Positions 7,304-15,602 are shown, counted from the stretch's first letter. The stretch: 17,019 bases of DNA from Palsa-883 sp035486355 (GCA_035486355.1 DATHNE010000067.1:1-17019); one strand, 5' to 3'. A program made the numbers and translations. Notes: a model not told the origin generated them from the sequence alone.

Positions 7304-8527
7304 CAGACTGGCAAGCGACCGGCCGCGCGTTTCCGGCAGCAGCAGCAACGCAACGATCATCACGCCGTAGGCGCCCAGGCTGAACACGCCGATCGCCAGG
7401 CCGAGGCCCAGTCGTCCCGCCAGGAAGCCAACCGCGGCGGGGAACAGCGCGCCAATGCCGCGCCCGACGTTGTAGCAGAACCCCTGTCCCACCCCACGCA
7501 CGGCGGTGGGATACAGCTCGGTCATGAAGGACCCCATCGGCGAGAACATCACCAGCGATATGTAACCGAGCAGGAAGCCCACCAGCAGAATCCAGTCGTT
7601 GTTGATCGGCGCAAACAGATAGGCGATCGTCAACAGCACCGAACCAATGGCCGAGAAGATGAAGGTGCCCTTGCGGCCGATCGCATCCGCCAGATACGCG
7701 CCCGAGACGAAGCCGAAAAAGGCCCCCAGGATCAGCACCATCAGATAGGCACCGGTGCCCACCGACGAGATATGCCGTACGGTCTTCAGATAAGTCGGCA
7801 GCCAGATCGTCAGCGCGTAGCTGCCCCCCTGTGCGCCCGTCACCATCATCGCCACCCGCCAGGTGGTGCTGAGATAAGGCGGCTTGAGCGCCGAGAAGAT
7901 GTGCCAGATGCTGGTTGGTGCCGCGCGGCGCTGGCTCAGCACCGGTTCCTCGACGAAGCGGCGGATCCAGAACACCAAGCCGGCTGGAAGGATGCCAATC
8001 CAGAACAGGGCACGCCAGGCCAGCGCCTCGGGCAACGTAGCGATCAGGATGGTGTAGAGCAGCGCCGCGGTGCCCCAGCCGATCGACCAGCCAGTCTGCA
8101 CGATGCCCACGGCACGGCCGCGATACTTGTCGCGGATGACCTCCCCCATCAGCACGGCGCCAGCCGCCCACTCGCCGCCAAAGCCCAGGCCCTGCAGGGC
8201 GCGGAACAAGAAGAGCTGGTCGAAATTCTGTGCGAAACCGCACAGGAAGGTAAAGAATGCGTACCAGACGATGGTGACCTGCAGCACGCGAACGCGGCCA
8301 AACCGGTCGCACGCCGCGCCAGCAAGCCAGCCGCCGAACGCCGAGATCAACAGCGTGACAGTCGCCAGTTCGCCCGCCTGTCCAGCGGTGATTTTCCACA
8401 GCGCCAGCAGGGACGGAATGACAAAGCTGAAGACCTGCACATCAAGTGCGTCAAGCGACCAGCCGCCGAAGCACGCGGTCATGGTGCGCCGCTCGCGCGG
8501 GTTCAGATCGGAAAACCAGGCCAGCAT
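7283..8527 (-). CDS. MFS transporter, sialate/aromatic-acid symporter-like
   Basis: A 414-residue major facilitator superfamily permease with about 12 hydrophobic segments in the inner membrane. GWSLDALDVQVFSFVIPSL (22-40) is TM1 with the acidic pair typical of organic-acid/H+ symporters. The MFS loop 2-3 motif appears as GAACDRFGRVRV (70-81), and the second-half counterpart as ADAIGRKG (280-287). GFGGEWAAGAVLMGEV (115-130), TELYPTAVRGVGQGF (336-350) and PETRGRSL (398-405) match the SHS/AAHS-type carboxylate transporters. The start at 8527 is set by AAGGAG 7 nt upstream and by homology of the N-terminus. The gene converges on the oxygenase operon, so it is transcribed separately but is a good candidate for importing the operon's substrate. 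The transported compound is unknown. Confidence 0.87.
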   Translation of the reverse strand: MLAWFSDLNPRERRTMTACFGGWSLDALDVQVFSFVIPSLLALWKITAGQAGELATVTLLISAFGGWLAGAACDRFGRVRVLQVTIVWYAFFTFLCGFAQNFDQLFLFRALQGLGFGGEWAAGAVLMGEVIRDKYRGRAVGIVQTGWSIGWGTAALLYTILIATLPEALAWRALFWIGILPAGLVFWIRRFVEEPVLSQRRAAPTSIWHIFSALKPPYLSTTWRVAMMVTGAQGGSYALTIWLPTYLKTVRHISSVGTGAYLMVLILGAFFGFVSGAYLADAIGRKGTFIFSAIGSVLLTIAYLFAPINNDWILLVGFLLGYISLVMFSPMGSFMTELYPTAVRGVGQGFCYNVGRGIGALFPAAVGFLAGRLGLGLAIGVFSLGAYGVMIVALLLLPETRGRSLASLEEQGAT

Positions 8528-8534
8528 GGGACGT

Positions 8535-8540
8535 CTCCTT
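8535..8540 (-). promoter_or_regulatory. Ribosome binding site of the MFS gene
   Basis: AAGGAG on the - strand, 7 nt before ATG 8527. It decides that start over an in-frame ATG at 8698, which would add 57 residues of non-family sequence. Confidence 0.65.
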
Positions 8541-8553
8541 GGATTTGTTTGGT

Positions 8554-8590
8554 CCCGCCGGCGGGCGTGACGAGACGGCGTATTGTCTCG
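8554..8590. promoter_or_regulatory. Palindromes upstream of the MFS gene, possible operator
   Basis: A perfect 12-bp palindrome CCCGCCGGCGGG (8554-8565) is followed by CGAGAC/GTCTCG arms (8571-8576 and 8585-8590) around an 8-nt centre. Both lie in the 5' leader or promoter of the MFS gene. A regulator site and an mRNA hairpin are both possible. The rest of the 8528-8782 spacer shows nothing I can name. Confidence 0.3.
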
Positions 8591-8782
8591 AAAGTGAAGC
8601 ACGCCTACCCGCATCCACGCAAAATCGTGAGCCACAGGCCGAACATAGGGAAAAGTGCAGCGCCTTCCGCCGCCCCTCAAACGGCGCCGAATTGCCACTG
8701 CTATAACGCAACAGAAGCAACGCCCTCCCGTCCGACCCCGCGCGGCCTGCCGTATCCGCCCGCGCCGGCCATCGCAACCGCG

Positions 8783-11134
8783 CTACTCCTTCACCACAAA
8801 CGTGTACAACCTGATCGACCCATCCGCCTCGGTCCGCCGATACACCCCCTGCACCTCGCTCTCGAAGCCGGGAAACCGATTGGCCGCGCGCTCGAACACC
8901 ATCAGGTAATCAATCATCGGCTGCGCTCGCCCGCCGAGCCGTTCGCCCGGCACCACGGTTGCAATGCCTGGCGGATAGACCAGCATCAGGTTCGCCGCGA
9001 CCCGTCCGGCGATGTGATCGATCGGCAGGAAATCGACCTCGTTGCGTACCATGAGCTGCACCGCCTCGCGCGGCGGCATCACCATCTCTGGCAGATGTTC
9101 GGGCCGGAACTGCCGGCGCTGCAGCGCGCTGGTGTCGTGCTCGCGGAAGAATGCATGCATCTCGTCGCACAGGTCACGCAGCCGCATCCCGCCATAGCGC
9201 GCCGGGCGCCGGGCGACGAATTCGGTCAGCACGTCGCCGAGCGGTGCGTTCGCCTGATGCAACTCCTTGAACCGCACCAGCGCGCTCAACAGCGTGCCCG
9301 CTTTGCTCGCCTCGACCCCTGGCGTCAGCAGGAACAGTAGACTGTTCAGGTCGTTCTTTTCACAAACAATCCAATTGTCGCGCAGGAACTCGGCAACAAT
9401 CGGCGCGGGAACTCCGTGCGCGGCATAGGCGCCGGACGCCCGGTCGAACCCCGGCGTTAGCAGCGTCAGCTTGTTCGGATCGGTCATCGTATAGCCCGGC
9501 GCAAGATGCCTGAACCCGTGCCAGGCGGCGCCTGGCGTCAGCTCCCACATGGCCGGATCGTTGGCGAGACGATCGGTCGGCACGTCCTCCCACCGCGTCA
9601 CCCGCGCCGGCTCATCCGCGTCATGGAGCATCACCATATCCGGCACGAACGGGTCAAAAAACCAGTTGTGCACCGGATCGCCCGGCTTCTCCGCATACTC
9701 CCGTGCCACCGCGCGCAACTTCTTGCGCAGCTCGATACCAAGCCGGATCGTATCGTCCCACAATACCTCGCCTGATTTCCCCTTCATCATCTGTGCGCCG
9801 ACATCGAGTGAGGCGAACAGCGGATAGAACGGCGAGGTGGATGTGTGCAGCAAAAACATCTCGTTAAACCGCCGGTGCCCCACACGACGGGTCTGCTCTT
9901 TGATATGGCGATCCTTCACATGGATCTGCGAGGCCTGCGAGAAGCTGGCGAGTTGCTTGTGCGTCGACTGCGTGGCGATGATACCTGGTGCGCGCGCATC
10001 CAGCTCCGTCAGGCTCATCGCGAAGTGGCCCGCGAACAGCGGATGGAATTTCAGGAACCCGGCCCACGCCTCATCGAACAGGATGTAGTCACACAGATGC
10101 CCGATTTTCTGCAGCACCATGCCCACATCGTAGATCGTTCCGTCATAGGTACACTGTTCGATCACCGCGGCGCGGAATGGCCGCTCCCGCCGCCACGCCT
10201 CTGGATCGCTCACTAGCGGATTGTCGCGGATCGCCGCGCGGATACGCGCCTCGTCGAGCGCGTCGAAGTCGATCGGTCCAATCAGTCCGTGGCAATTGCG
10301 CTGAGTTGGCAGAAAAATCGGAATGGCCCCACCCATGAAGAATGCGCCATGATGCGCCGCCTTGTGGTTGTTACGATCGAACAACACCAGGTCGCCCTGT
10401 GCGATCAGCGCGGACAGCACGATCTTGTTCGACGATGAGGTCCCGTTGAGCACGAAATAGGTCTTTTCAGCCCCAAAAATCCGTGCCGCTTCCTTCTGCG
10501 CCTCCAGCGCGGGCCCTTCGTTCGTCAGCAGGTCGCCGAGTTCGAGGATCGAGTTGTCAAGGTCGGCGTGAAACACCGCCTCGCCGAAATGGGCCACGAA
10601 GATCTGCCCGATCGGGCTGCGTGCGTAGAACGCCCCGCCGTTATGTCCCGGGCAGGTCCAAAGCTGGTTGCCCTCCTCGGCATAGTCCACCAGCCGTCCG
10701 AAGAACGGCGTCTTCAGCGAGGCGGCGTAATGCCGCAGGTGGCTCACCAGATTGCGGGCGATGAAATCGGGGGTTTCTTCGGCCAGGAACACATAGCCGG
10801 TCACCTGGTTCATCACCTCGACCGCCACTTCCTCCAGACGCTGACGCCGCACCAGCACGAAGACCGGCATCTCCAGCCCGCGTGCCCGCACCAGGGAGAT
10901 CAGCGCCGCGCTCTTGCCTTGCACGCCGCGCTTGCCCCACTCGATCACCATGCAGCCGATTGCCGCATCGGCGCGAATGGCCAACTCGGCCTCCTCGGTC
11001 CGGCGCGCCCGCAGCACCTCAAACCCGAGTTTCTCCACCGATGTTGCAATCGCCTGCAGCCGCGCTCCTTCCAACGTGCCGGCCGACAGCGCCGGGGTGC
11101 AGAACAGGAACTTGAAATGCCGGTCGTATTCCAT
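8783..11134 (-). CDS. PLP-dependent Orn/Lys/Arg decarboxylase, probably ornithine decarboxylase
   Basis: A 783-residue fold-III-group bacterial amino acid decarboxylase, cytosolic, producing a polyamine (putrescine if ornithine is the substrate). Residues 1-130 form the receiver-like wing domain, about 140-560 the PLP core, and the rest the C-terminal domain. GTSSSNK (231-237) binds the cofactor phosphate, FDEAWAGF carries Asp354 for the PLP ring nitrogen, and STHKQLASFSQASQIH carries Schiff-base Lys393. The stretch after the Lys (KDRHIKEQ...HRRFNEMFLLHTSTSPFYPLFASLDV) follows SpeC/SpeF ornithine decarboxylases more closely than lysine (LdcI/CadA) or arginine (AdiA) enzymes, but specificity is inferred. 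It is longer than E. coli SpeC (about 711). No antiporter gene adjoins it. The 200-bp upstream region (11135-11334) shows nothing I can name with confidence. Confidence 0.88.
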   Translation of the reverse strand: MEYDRHFKFLFCTPALSAGTLEGARLQAIATSVEKLGFEVLRARRTEEAELAIRADAAIGCMVIEWGKRGVQGKSAALISLVRARGLEMPVFVLVRRQRLEEVAVEVMNQVTGYVFLAEETPDFIARNLVSHLRHYAASLKTPFFGRLVDYAEEGNQLWTCPGHNGGAFYARSPIGQIFVAHFGEAVFHADLDNSILELGDLLTNEGPALEAQKEAARIFGAEKTYFVLNGTSSSNKIVLSALIAQGDLVLFDRNNHKAAHHGAFFMGGAIPIFLPTQRNCHGLIGPIDFDALDEARIRAAIRDNPLVSDPEAWRRERPFRAAVIEQCTYDGTIYDVGMVLQKIGHLCDYILFDEAWAGFLKFHPLFAGHFAMSLTELDARAPGIIATQSTHKQLASFSQASQIHVKDRHIKEQTRRVGHRRFNEMFLLHTSTSPFYPLFASLDVGAQMMKGKSGEVLWDDTIRLGIELRKKLRAVAREYAEKPGDPVHNWFFDPFVPDMVMLHDADEPARVTRWEDVPTDRLANDPAMWELTPGAAWHGFRHLAPGYTMTDPNKLTLLTPGFDRASGAYAAHGVPAPIVAEFLRDNWIVCEKNDLNSLLFLLTPGVEASKAGTLLSALVRFKELHQANAPLGDVLTEFVARRPARYGGMRLRDLCDEMHAFFREHDTSALQRRQFRPEHLPEMVMPPREAVQLMVRNEVDFLPIDHIAGRVAANLMLVYPPGIATVVPGERLGGRAQPMIDYLMVFERAANRFPGFESEVQGVYRRTEADGSIRLYTFVVKE

Positions 11135-11334
11135 GCGGACGTTGCCTCAGCCGTTGCATGCCCGGCGTCACATGCCTGTCATGATACGCGGTGGGGCGGA
11201 ACAGCGTAGCGCACTCGCGCGCACGCGTCGCATGACCGGTCCGCGTCGGATCAATCGCGCCCCGGCGTGTCCGGAAGCCGCATTGCAAGGGTGACGCGCG
11301 ATGTCTCCGCCCAGACCACGCAAGTTGTCGGCGA

Positions 11335-11526
11335 TCAGCGGACCAGCAGATAGATCATGAACGCCACGACGGCGACGAGATAGGCGATCGTGATCGCCAT
11401 GCGGATGCGGCCGGCGTGGGCGCGCACCCTGGGAACCAAGCCGACCAGAACGAAAGACAGCAGCGTGGCGCTGGTCAGTGTCTGCGCGGCACGCACCTCC
11501 GCGGCGCTGACATGCATGAAGTCCAT
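11335..11526 (-). CDS. Small two-helix membrane protein of unknown function
   Basis: A 63-residue protein with two hydrophobic segments, about residues 16-33 and 43-62, separated by a basic loop (PRVRAHAGRIR). This hairpin topology is typical of small inner-membrane proteins, with the basic loop probably cytosolic. There is no recognisable domain. It starts 26 bp after the stop of the nitronate monooxygenase-like gene on the same strand, so it is probably cotranscribed and may anchor or assist that enzyme. ATG 11526 gives MDFMHVS; the ATG at 11517 is an alternative. No strong ribosome site is seen for either. The well-formed helices and the spacing favour a real gene. Confidence 0.6.
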   Translation of the reverse strand: MDFMHVSAAEVRAAQTLTSATLLSFVLVGLVPRVRAHAGRIRMAITIAYLVAVVAFMIYLLVR

Positions 11527-11552
11527 CGGCGTCGATGGTCTGCGACGCCAGT

Positions 11553-12965
11553 TCAGCGCCCTGTCAGGATGCGTTCCATCAACTGCTTCACGGTCGGTAT
11601 GAAGCCGTTCGAATAGAACGGATCCGATGCAAATCGGTACGCATTGTGACCGCTGAACATCAGATTGCGTTCCACCGCGCCCGGCTCGTCGCTCTCATGT
11701 GCAATGTCCTGCAGCGTCTTCTGGATGCAGAAACTCCGCGGATCTGCCTTTTTCCCCGTGGAATGCTCGGCTTCGTTCTGGCTCCAGTTCGAAAACCGGC
11801 ACGTGCTCAAGCAGCCCATGCAGGCGATCTGATCGGCCACGATCCCCTTCGCATGCTCGGGTGTGACGAAGATCAAGGTCGAGTCTGGTGTGCGCATCGC
11901 CTCGATGAAGCCTTGCGACTCCCAACTGCGCGCGCGTTCCAGATCGGCCGGTGTTACGTAGACGACACGCTTGCGCGGACCCACGCCATATTCCGCGACG
12001 TGCTCCCCGACCGGCTCCGGGGTGAACGCGATCTGTCGTTCGCTCCGTTCCCGCAGCTCCTGGATGAACCCGTTGTGCACCGCTGACGAATAGAACCCGG
12101 TCGGGCTGAAGTGGTTGAGGAAGACATCGCCCTCCTTCAGCGTCAGCAGCCGCTTCTTCCACGCATCGCCAATCGGGCTTTCCTTGGTCAGCAGCGGGCG
12201 CGTGCCGAACTGAAAGGCGATCGGCCCCAGCTCCGGATTGTCGATCCAGTCCTGCCATTCCTCCAGCCACCAAACGCCGCCGGCCATGATGATCGGCGTT
12301 TCCCCCAGGCCGAACCCGCGCATCACCTGGCGCAGCGCCAGCACACGGGGATACGGATCCTCCGGCCGCGTGGGATCCTCGCCGTTGGATAGGCCATTGT
12401 GCCCACCCGCGAGCCACGGATCCTCGTACACCACGCCACCCAATAGCTCGGCCGCCTTGCTGTAGGCGCGCCGCCAAAGCGCATTGAACGCACGGGCCGA
12501 GGAGATGATCGGGTAGTAGTAGACGCCGAACCGCGTCGCGATCTCCGACAGTCTGTAGGGCATGCCGGCGCCACAGGTGATGCCGTGGATCAGACCCTTC
12601 GCCTGTTCCAGCACCTCGGTGATGATCCGCTCGGCGGCCCCCATCTCCCAGAGTATGTTGGCGTGGATCCGTCCCTTGCCGCTGGCCAGCTCATAAGCGC
12701 GACGCGCCTGCGTCAGCGCCCCCTTGATGGCGTAGGCAACCAGCTCCTCGTGCCGCGCGGTACGTGTGCGGCCGTAATAGATCTGTTTGATCCGCTCACC
12801 AAACGAATCGAAGCTGTCGGCGTTCACCGCGCTGAACGTGCCGATGCCTCCGGCCGCCGCCCAGTTGCCGGACGAGATCCCGTTCGAGATCGAAACACCC
12901 TTGCCGCCTTCGACCAGCGGAAGGATGTCGATCCCACCCATGCGGATCGTATTGATCGCCTTCAT
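11553..12965 (-). CDS. Nitronate monooxygenase-like FMN protein with C-terminal Cys cluster
   Basis: A 470-residue TIM-barrel flavoprotein of the 2-nitropropane dioxygenase/nitronate monooxygenase family, which oxidises alkyl nitronates with FMN and O2. Related folds include enoyl-ACP reductase FabK. Barrel hallmarks are LPLVEGGKGVSISNGISSG at the N-terminus, ITCGAGMP (129-136), DPWLAGGHNG (182-191) with a His like the catalytic one of the family, and GETPIIMAGGVW (221-232) for FMN phosphate. The protein is longer than class I nitronate monooxygenases (about 320-380). The extra C-terminal part contains Cys382-x2-Cys385-x3-Cys389 and Cys413, a pattern like the [4Fe-4S] motif of flavin dehydrogenases. 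That suggests electron transfer or a reductase role, so the family name may mislead. An AGAGGGA ribosome site precedes ATG 12965. It forms a two-gene unit with the small membrane protein. Confidence 0.75.
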   Translation of the reverse strand: MKAINTIRMGGIDILPLVEGGKGVSISNGISSGNWAAAGGIGTFSAVNADSFDSFGERIKQIYYGRTRTARHEELVAYAIKGALTQARRAYELASGKGRIHANILWEMGAAERIITEVLEQAKGLIHGITCGAGMPYRLSEIATRFGVYYYPIISSARAFNALWRRAYSKAAELLGGVVYEDPWLAGGHNGLSNGEDPTRPEDPYPRVLALRQVMRGFGLGETPIIMAGGVWWLEEWQDWIDNPELGPIAFQFGTRPLLTKESPIGDAWKKRLLTLKEGDVFLNHFSPTGFYSSAVHNGFIQELRERSERQIAFTPEPVGEHVAEYGVGPRKRVVYVTPADLERARSWESQGFIEAMRTPDSTLIFVTPEHAKGIVADQIACMGCLSTCRFSNWSQNEAEHSTGKKADPRSFCIQKTLQDIAHESDEPGAVERNLMFSGHNAYRFASDPFYSNGFIPTVKQLMERILTGR

Positions 12966-13100
12966 GGCCCCGTCCCTCTAACAAGACGTACGGCCAAAGC
13001 CCCGTTTTCGAGTGCCCTGGCCCCTTCGCCCCCGTCCAGTCTACGTCATCTGGCCCGCGCCGGATGCGCGTACCGCCGGACTATGCCAAGAAGCGGACGG

Positions 13101-13131
13101 AAAAGCGAGGCGGGCGGATCACTCCGCCGCC
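13101..13131 (-). terminator. Predicted intrinsic terminator overlapping the pnp stop codon
   Basis: Read on the - strand, GGCGGCGGA (13131-13123) pairs with TCCGCCCGCC (13118-13109) with one bulged base around loop GTGA, which contains the TGA stop of pnp. TCGC and a TTTT run (13104-13101) follow. The T-tract is short, so efficiency is uncertain. Confidence 0.5.
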
Positions 13132-15362
13132 TGTTCCGGCTGCGGCTCGCGCGGCTCGCCCCGATCCCGATCGCCCCGGCCACCGCGGTCGCCCCGGTCA
13201 CGGTCGCCCCGGTCACGATCGTTATGATCACGGTCACGCCCTGGCTTCGGCCCAACCTTCTCGCTGATATCCTCGCCGGTGGCCTGGTCGACCACCCGCA
13301 TCGACAGTTTAACCTTGCCGCGCTCGTCGAAGCCGATGACCTTCACCTTCACGGTGTCGCCCATGTTGACCACGTCGGTGGTCTTCCCCACCCGGCCCTG
13401 CTGGAGCTCGCTGATATGCACGAGCCCGTCCTTGGAGCCGAGGAAGTTCACGAACGCGCCGAAATCGGCCGTCTTCACCACCTTGCCATTATAGATCACG
13501 CCGATCTCCGGCTCCGCGACAATCCCGCGGATCCAGTCGATCGCCTGCTGCGCCTGCGCGATGTCGGTTGCTGCGATCTTGATCGTTCCGTCGTCGTCGA
13601 TGTCGATCTTGCACTTGGTCTGCTCGACGATCTCGCGGATCACCTTGCCGCCGGTGCCGATCACTTCGCGGATCTTCTCCTTCGGCACGTTGATCACGGT
13701 GATGCGCGGCGCCGTGGCCGCGACATCGCCGCGTGCGCCGGTCAGCGCCTTGGCCATCTCGCCCAGGATGTGCATCCGCCCATCCTTCGCCTGCCCCAGC
13801 GCGATCTGCATGATCTCCGGCGTGATGGACGTGATCTTGATGTCCATCTGCAGCGCCGTGACACCCTGCTCGGTGCCCGCCACCTTGAAGTCCATGTCGC
13901 CCAGGTGATCCTCATCACCCAGGATGTCGGACAGCACGGCGAAGCCCTTGTCCTCCTTGATCAGGCCCATCGCGATGCCCGCCACCGGCCGCGTCAGCGG
14001 CACACCGGCATCCATCAGCGACAGCGATGACCCGCACACCGTGGCCATCGACGACGACCCGTTGCTTTCGGTGATCTCGGAGACGATCCGCAGCGTGTAG
14101 GGGAACTTGTCCTTCTCCGGCAGCATCGGACGGATCGCGCGCCAGGCCAGCTTGCCATGACCGATCTCGCGCCGGCCGGGCGAGCCCATGCGCCCCGCCT
14201 CACCCACCGAGTACGGCGGGAAGTTGTAGTGCAGCATGAAGTGCGAACGGTACTCGCCCTCCAGCGCGTCGATAATCTGCTCGTCCTGTCCGGTGCCTAG
14301 CGTGGCAACGCACAGCGCCTGCGTCTCGCCGCGGGTGAACAGTGCCGAGCCATGCGCGCGCGGCAGCACGCCAACCTCGGCGATGATCGGCCGCACGGTC
14401 TTGGTGTCGCGCCCGTCGATGCGCAGCCCGGTGTCCAGGATCGCGTTGCGCACGATGTCGGCTTCGAGGTCGTGGAACACGCCCTTCGCCTTCTCGACGT
14501 TCAACTGCTCGGCCGCCAGCGTGTCGAACACCAGCTTGCGCACCGCGCCCACCCTGTCATGCCGCGCACCCTTGTCCGGCTCGCGATAGGCCTCGGCGAG
14601 GCCCGCCCGGCCCAGCACGTCGACCCGCGCCTTCAGCGCCTTCTCTTCCTCGCTCGGCTCCGGCAGCGCCCACGGCTCCTTCGCCGCCCGCTCCGCCAGT
14701 TCGATGATCGCCTGGATCACCGGCTGGAACGCGCTGTGCCCGAACGTCACGGCGCCCAGCATGACCTCCTCGGTCAGCTCCTTCGCCTCGGACTCCACCA
14801 TCAGCACACCGTCGGCGGTGCCGGCCACCACCAGGTCCAGCTTGCTGTCAGCCAGCTGTCCCAGGGTCGGGTTCAGCACGTACTGGCCATCGACGTAGCC
14901 GACGCGCGCCGCCGCCACGGGCCCCATGAAGGGGATGCCGGACAGCGTCAGCGCCGCCGAGCAGCCGATCAACGCAACAATATCGGGATCGTTCTCCATG
15001 TCGTGGCTCAGCACGGTGGCGACGACCTGCACCTCGTTGCGGAACCCTTCCGGGAACAACGGGCGGATCGGCCGGTCGATCAGCCGGCTTTTCAGGGTCT
15101 CAGCCTCACTGGGCCGGCCCTCCCGCTTGAAGAACCCGCCCGGGATCTTGCCGGCGGCAAACGCTTTCTCCTGGTAGTTCACCGTCAGCGGGAAGAAATC
15201 CTGGCCCGGCTTGGTCGTGCGCACGCCAACCGCGGTGCACAGCACGATCGTATCGCCGTAGCGCGCCAGCACGGCGCCGTCGGCTTGGCGCGCGATCTTG
15301 CCGGTTTCCAGGATCAGCTTGCGGCCACCCCAGTCGAGCTCCTTGCGGAAATAATTGAACAT
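13119..15362 (-). CDS. pnp: Polynucleotide phosphorylase (PNPase)
   Basis: A 747-residue exoribonuclease/RNA polymerase that phosphorolyses RNA 3'-5' and takes part in mRNA decay, usually as a trimer in the degradosome. The first RNase PH domain has FFKREGRPSEAETLKSRLID (78-97) and RPIRPLFPEGF. The second has ILGDEDHLGDMDFKVAG with catalytic Asp485 and Asp491, matching E. coli D486 and D492. The KH domain lies around 552-610 with loop IGTGGK (568-573), and the S1 domain around 617-690 (GKVVKTADFGAFVNF). The tail after about 705 is a low-complexity RD/RGD-rich extension, encoded partly by 15-bp tandem repeats. ATG 15362 has GGAAGGA about 10 nt upstream. It is the last gene of the truB-rpsO-pnp block. 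Identification is certain. Confidence 0.98.
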   Translation of the reverse strand: MFNYFRKELDWGGRKLILETGKIARQADGAVLARYGDTIVLCTAVGVRTTKPGQDFFPLTVNYQEKAFAAGKIPGGFFKREGRPSEAETLKSRLIDRPIRPLFPEGFRNEVQVVATVLSHDMENDPDIVALIGCSAALTLSGIPFMGPVAAARVGYVDGQYVLNPTLGQLADSKLDLVVAGTADGVLMVESEAKELTEEVMLGAVTFGHSAFQPVIQAIIELAERAAKEPWALPEPSEEEKALKARVDVLGRAGLAEAYREPDKGARHDRVGAVRKLVFDTLAAEQLNVEKAKGVFHDLEADIVRNAILDTGLRIDGRDTKTVRPIIAEVGVLPRAHGSALFTRGETQALCVATLGTGQDEQIIDALEGEYRSHFMLHYNFPPYSVGEAGRMGSPGRREIGHGKLAWRAIRPMLPEKDKFPYTLRIVSEITESNGSSSMATVCGSSLSLMDAGVPLTRPVAGIAMGLIKEDKGFAVLSDILGDEDHLGDMDFKVAGTEQGVTALQMDIKITSITPEIMQIALGQAKDGRMHILGEMAKALTGARGDVAATAPRITVINVPKEKIREVIGTGGKVIREIVEQTKCKIDIDDDGTIKIAATDIAQAQQAIDWIRGIVAEPEIGVIYNGKVVKTADFGAFVNFLGSKDGLVHISELQQGRVGKTTDVVNMGDTVKVKVIGFDERGKVKLSMRVVDQATGEDISEKVGPKPGRDRDHNDRDRGDRDRGDRGGRGDRDRGEPREPQPEQAAE
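13186..13230. repeat. 15-bp tandem repeat inside the pnp C-terminus
   Basis: CGGTCGCCCCGGTCA occurs at 13186-13200 and again exactly at 13201-13215, with a degenerate third unit at 13216-13230. It encodes repeated Asp-Arg-Gly units of the charged PNPase tail and could slip to change tail length between strains. Confidence 0.75.
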
Positions 15363-15466
15363 TCAGTCTCTGTCCTTCCGGATGCGCGGCATTCGGCGGA
15401 CGTTGGGCCGGACGATCCGTTCGCCTGCGGGCGGGACACGGCGTCTCGGGTCGCATGGAAGGCGCA

Positions 15467-15495
15467 GGCTGCGGAATAATCTGGCTGCCGCAGCC
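15467..15495. other. Perfect 8-bp stem-loop in the pnp leader
   Basis: GGCTGCGG (15467-15474) and CCGCAGCC (15488-15495) are perfect complements around a 13-nt AT-richer loop. Located about 105 nt before the pnp start, it is a candidate RNase III or PNPase control hairpin. Confidence 0.5.
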
Positions 15496-15585
15496 GCGCG
15501 CCATGTGGCCGGAAACGCCGTCGCAGTCCCACATCCAGGAGATCGCGGATCGGCGGTCGTTCGGTCCGCCGCTTGCTGCGGCGTA

Positions 15586-15602
15586 CGGGGCCCTTGGCCC
15601 CG
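15586..15602. other. GC-rich 7-bp hairpin in the pnp leader
   Basis: CGGGGCC and GGCCCCG flank a CTT loop. There is no T-run on either side, so it is not a typical intrinsic terminator and more likely a processing or stability structure. Confidence 0.45.

Noticed and set aside
7772..9340. 522-codon + strand open frame opposite the MFS and decarboxylase genes
   Set aside because: It crosses two genes and their spacer with His/Gln/Arg-rich shadow sequence and no domain.
13186..13230. Possible CRISPR-like direct repeats
   Set aside because: The units are 15 bp, contiguous with no spacers, and in frame within pnp, so they encode a protein repeat.
12585..14030. 481-codon + strand open frame opposite the flavoprotein and pnp
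   Set aside because: Its Asp/His/Leu repeats are the antisense reading of pnp codons; no family is seen.
14352..15479. 375-codon + strand open frame opposite pnp
   Set aside because: It is an antisense shadow of a certain housekeeping gene.
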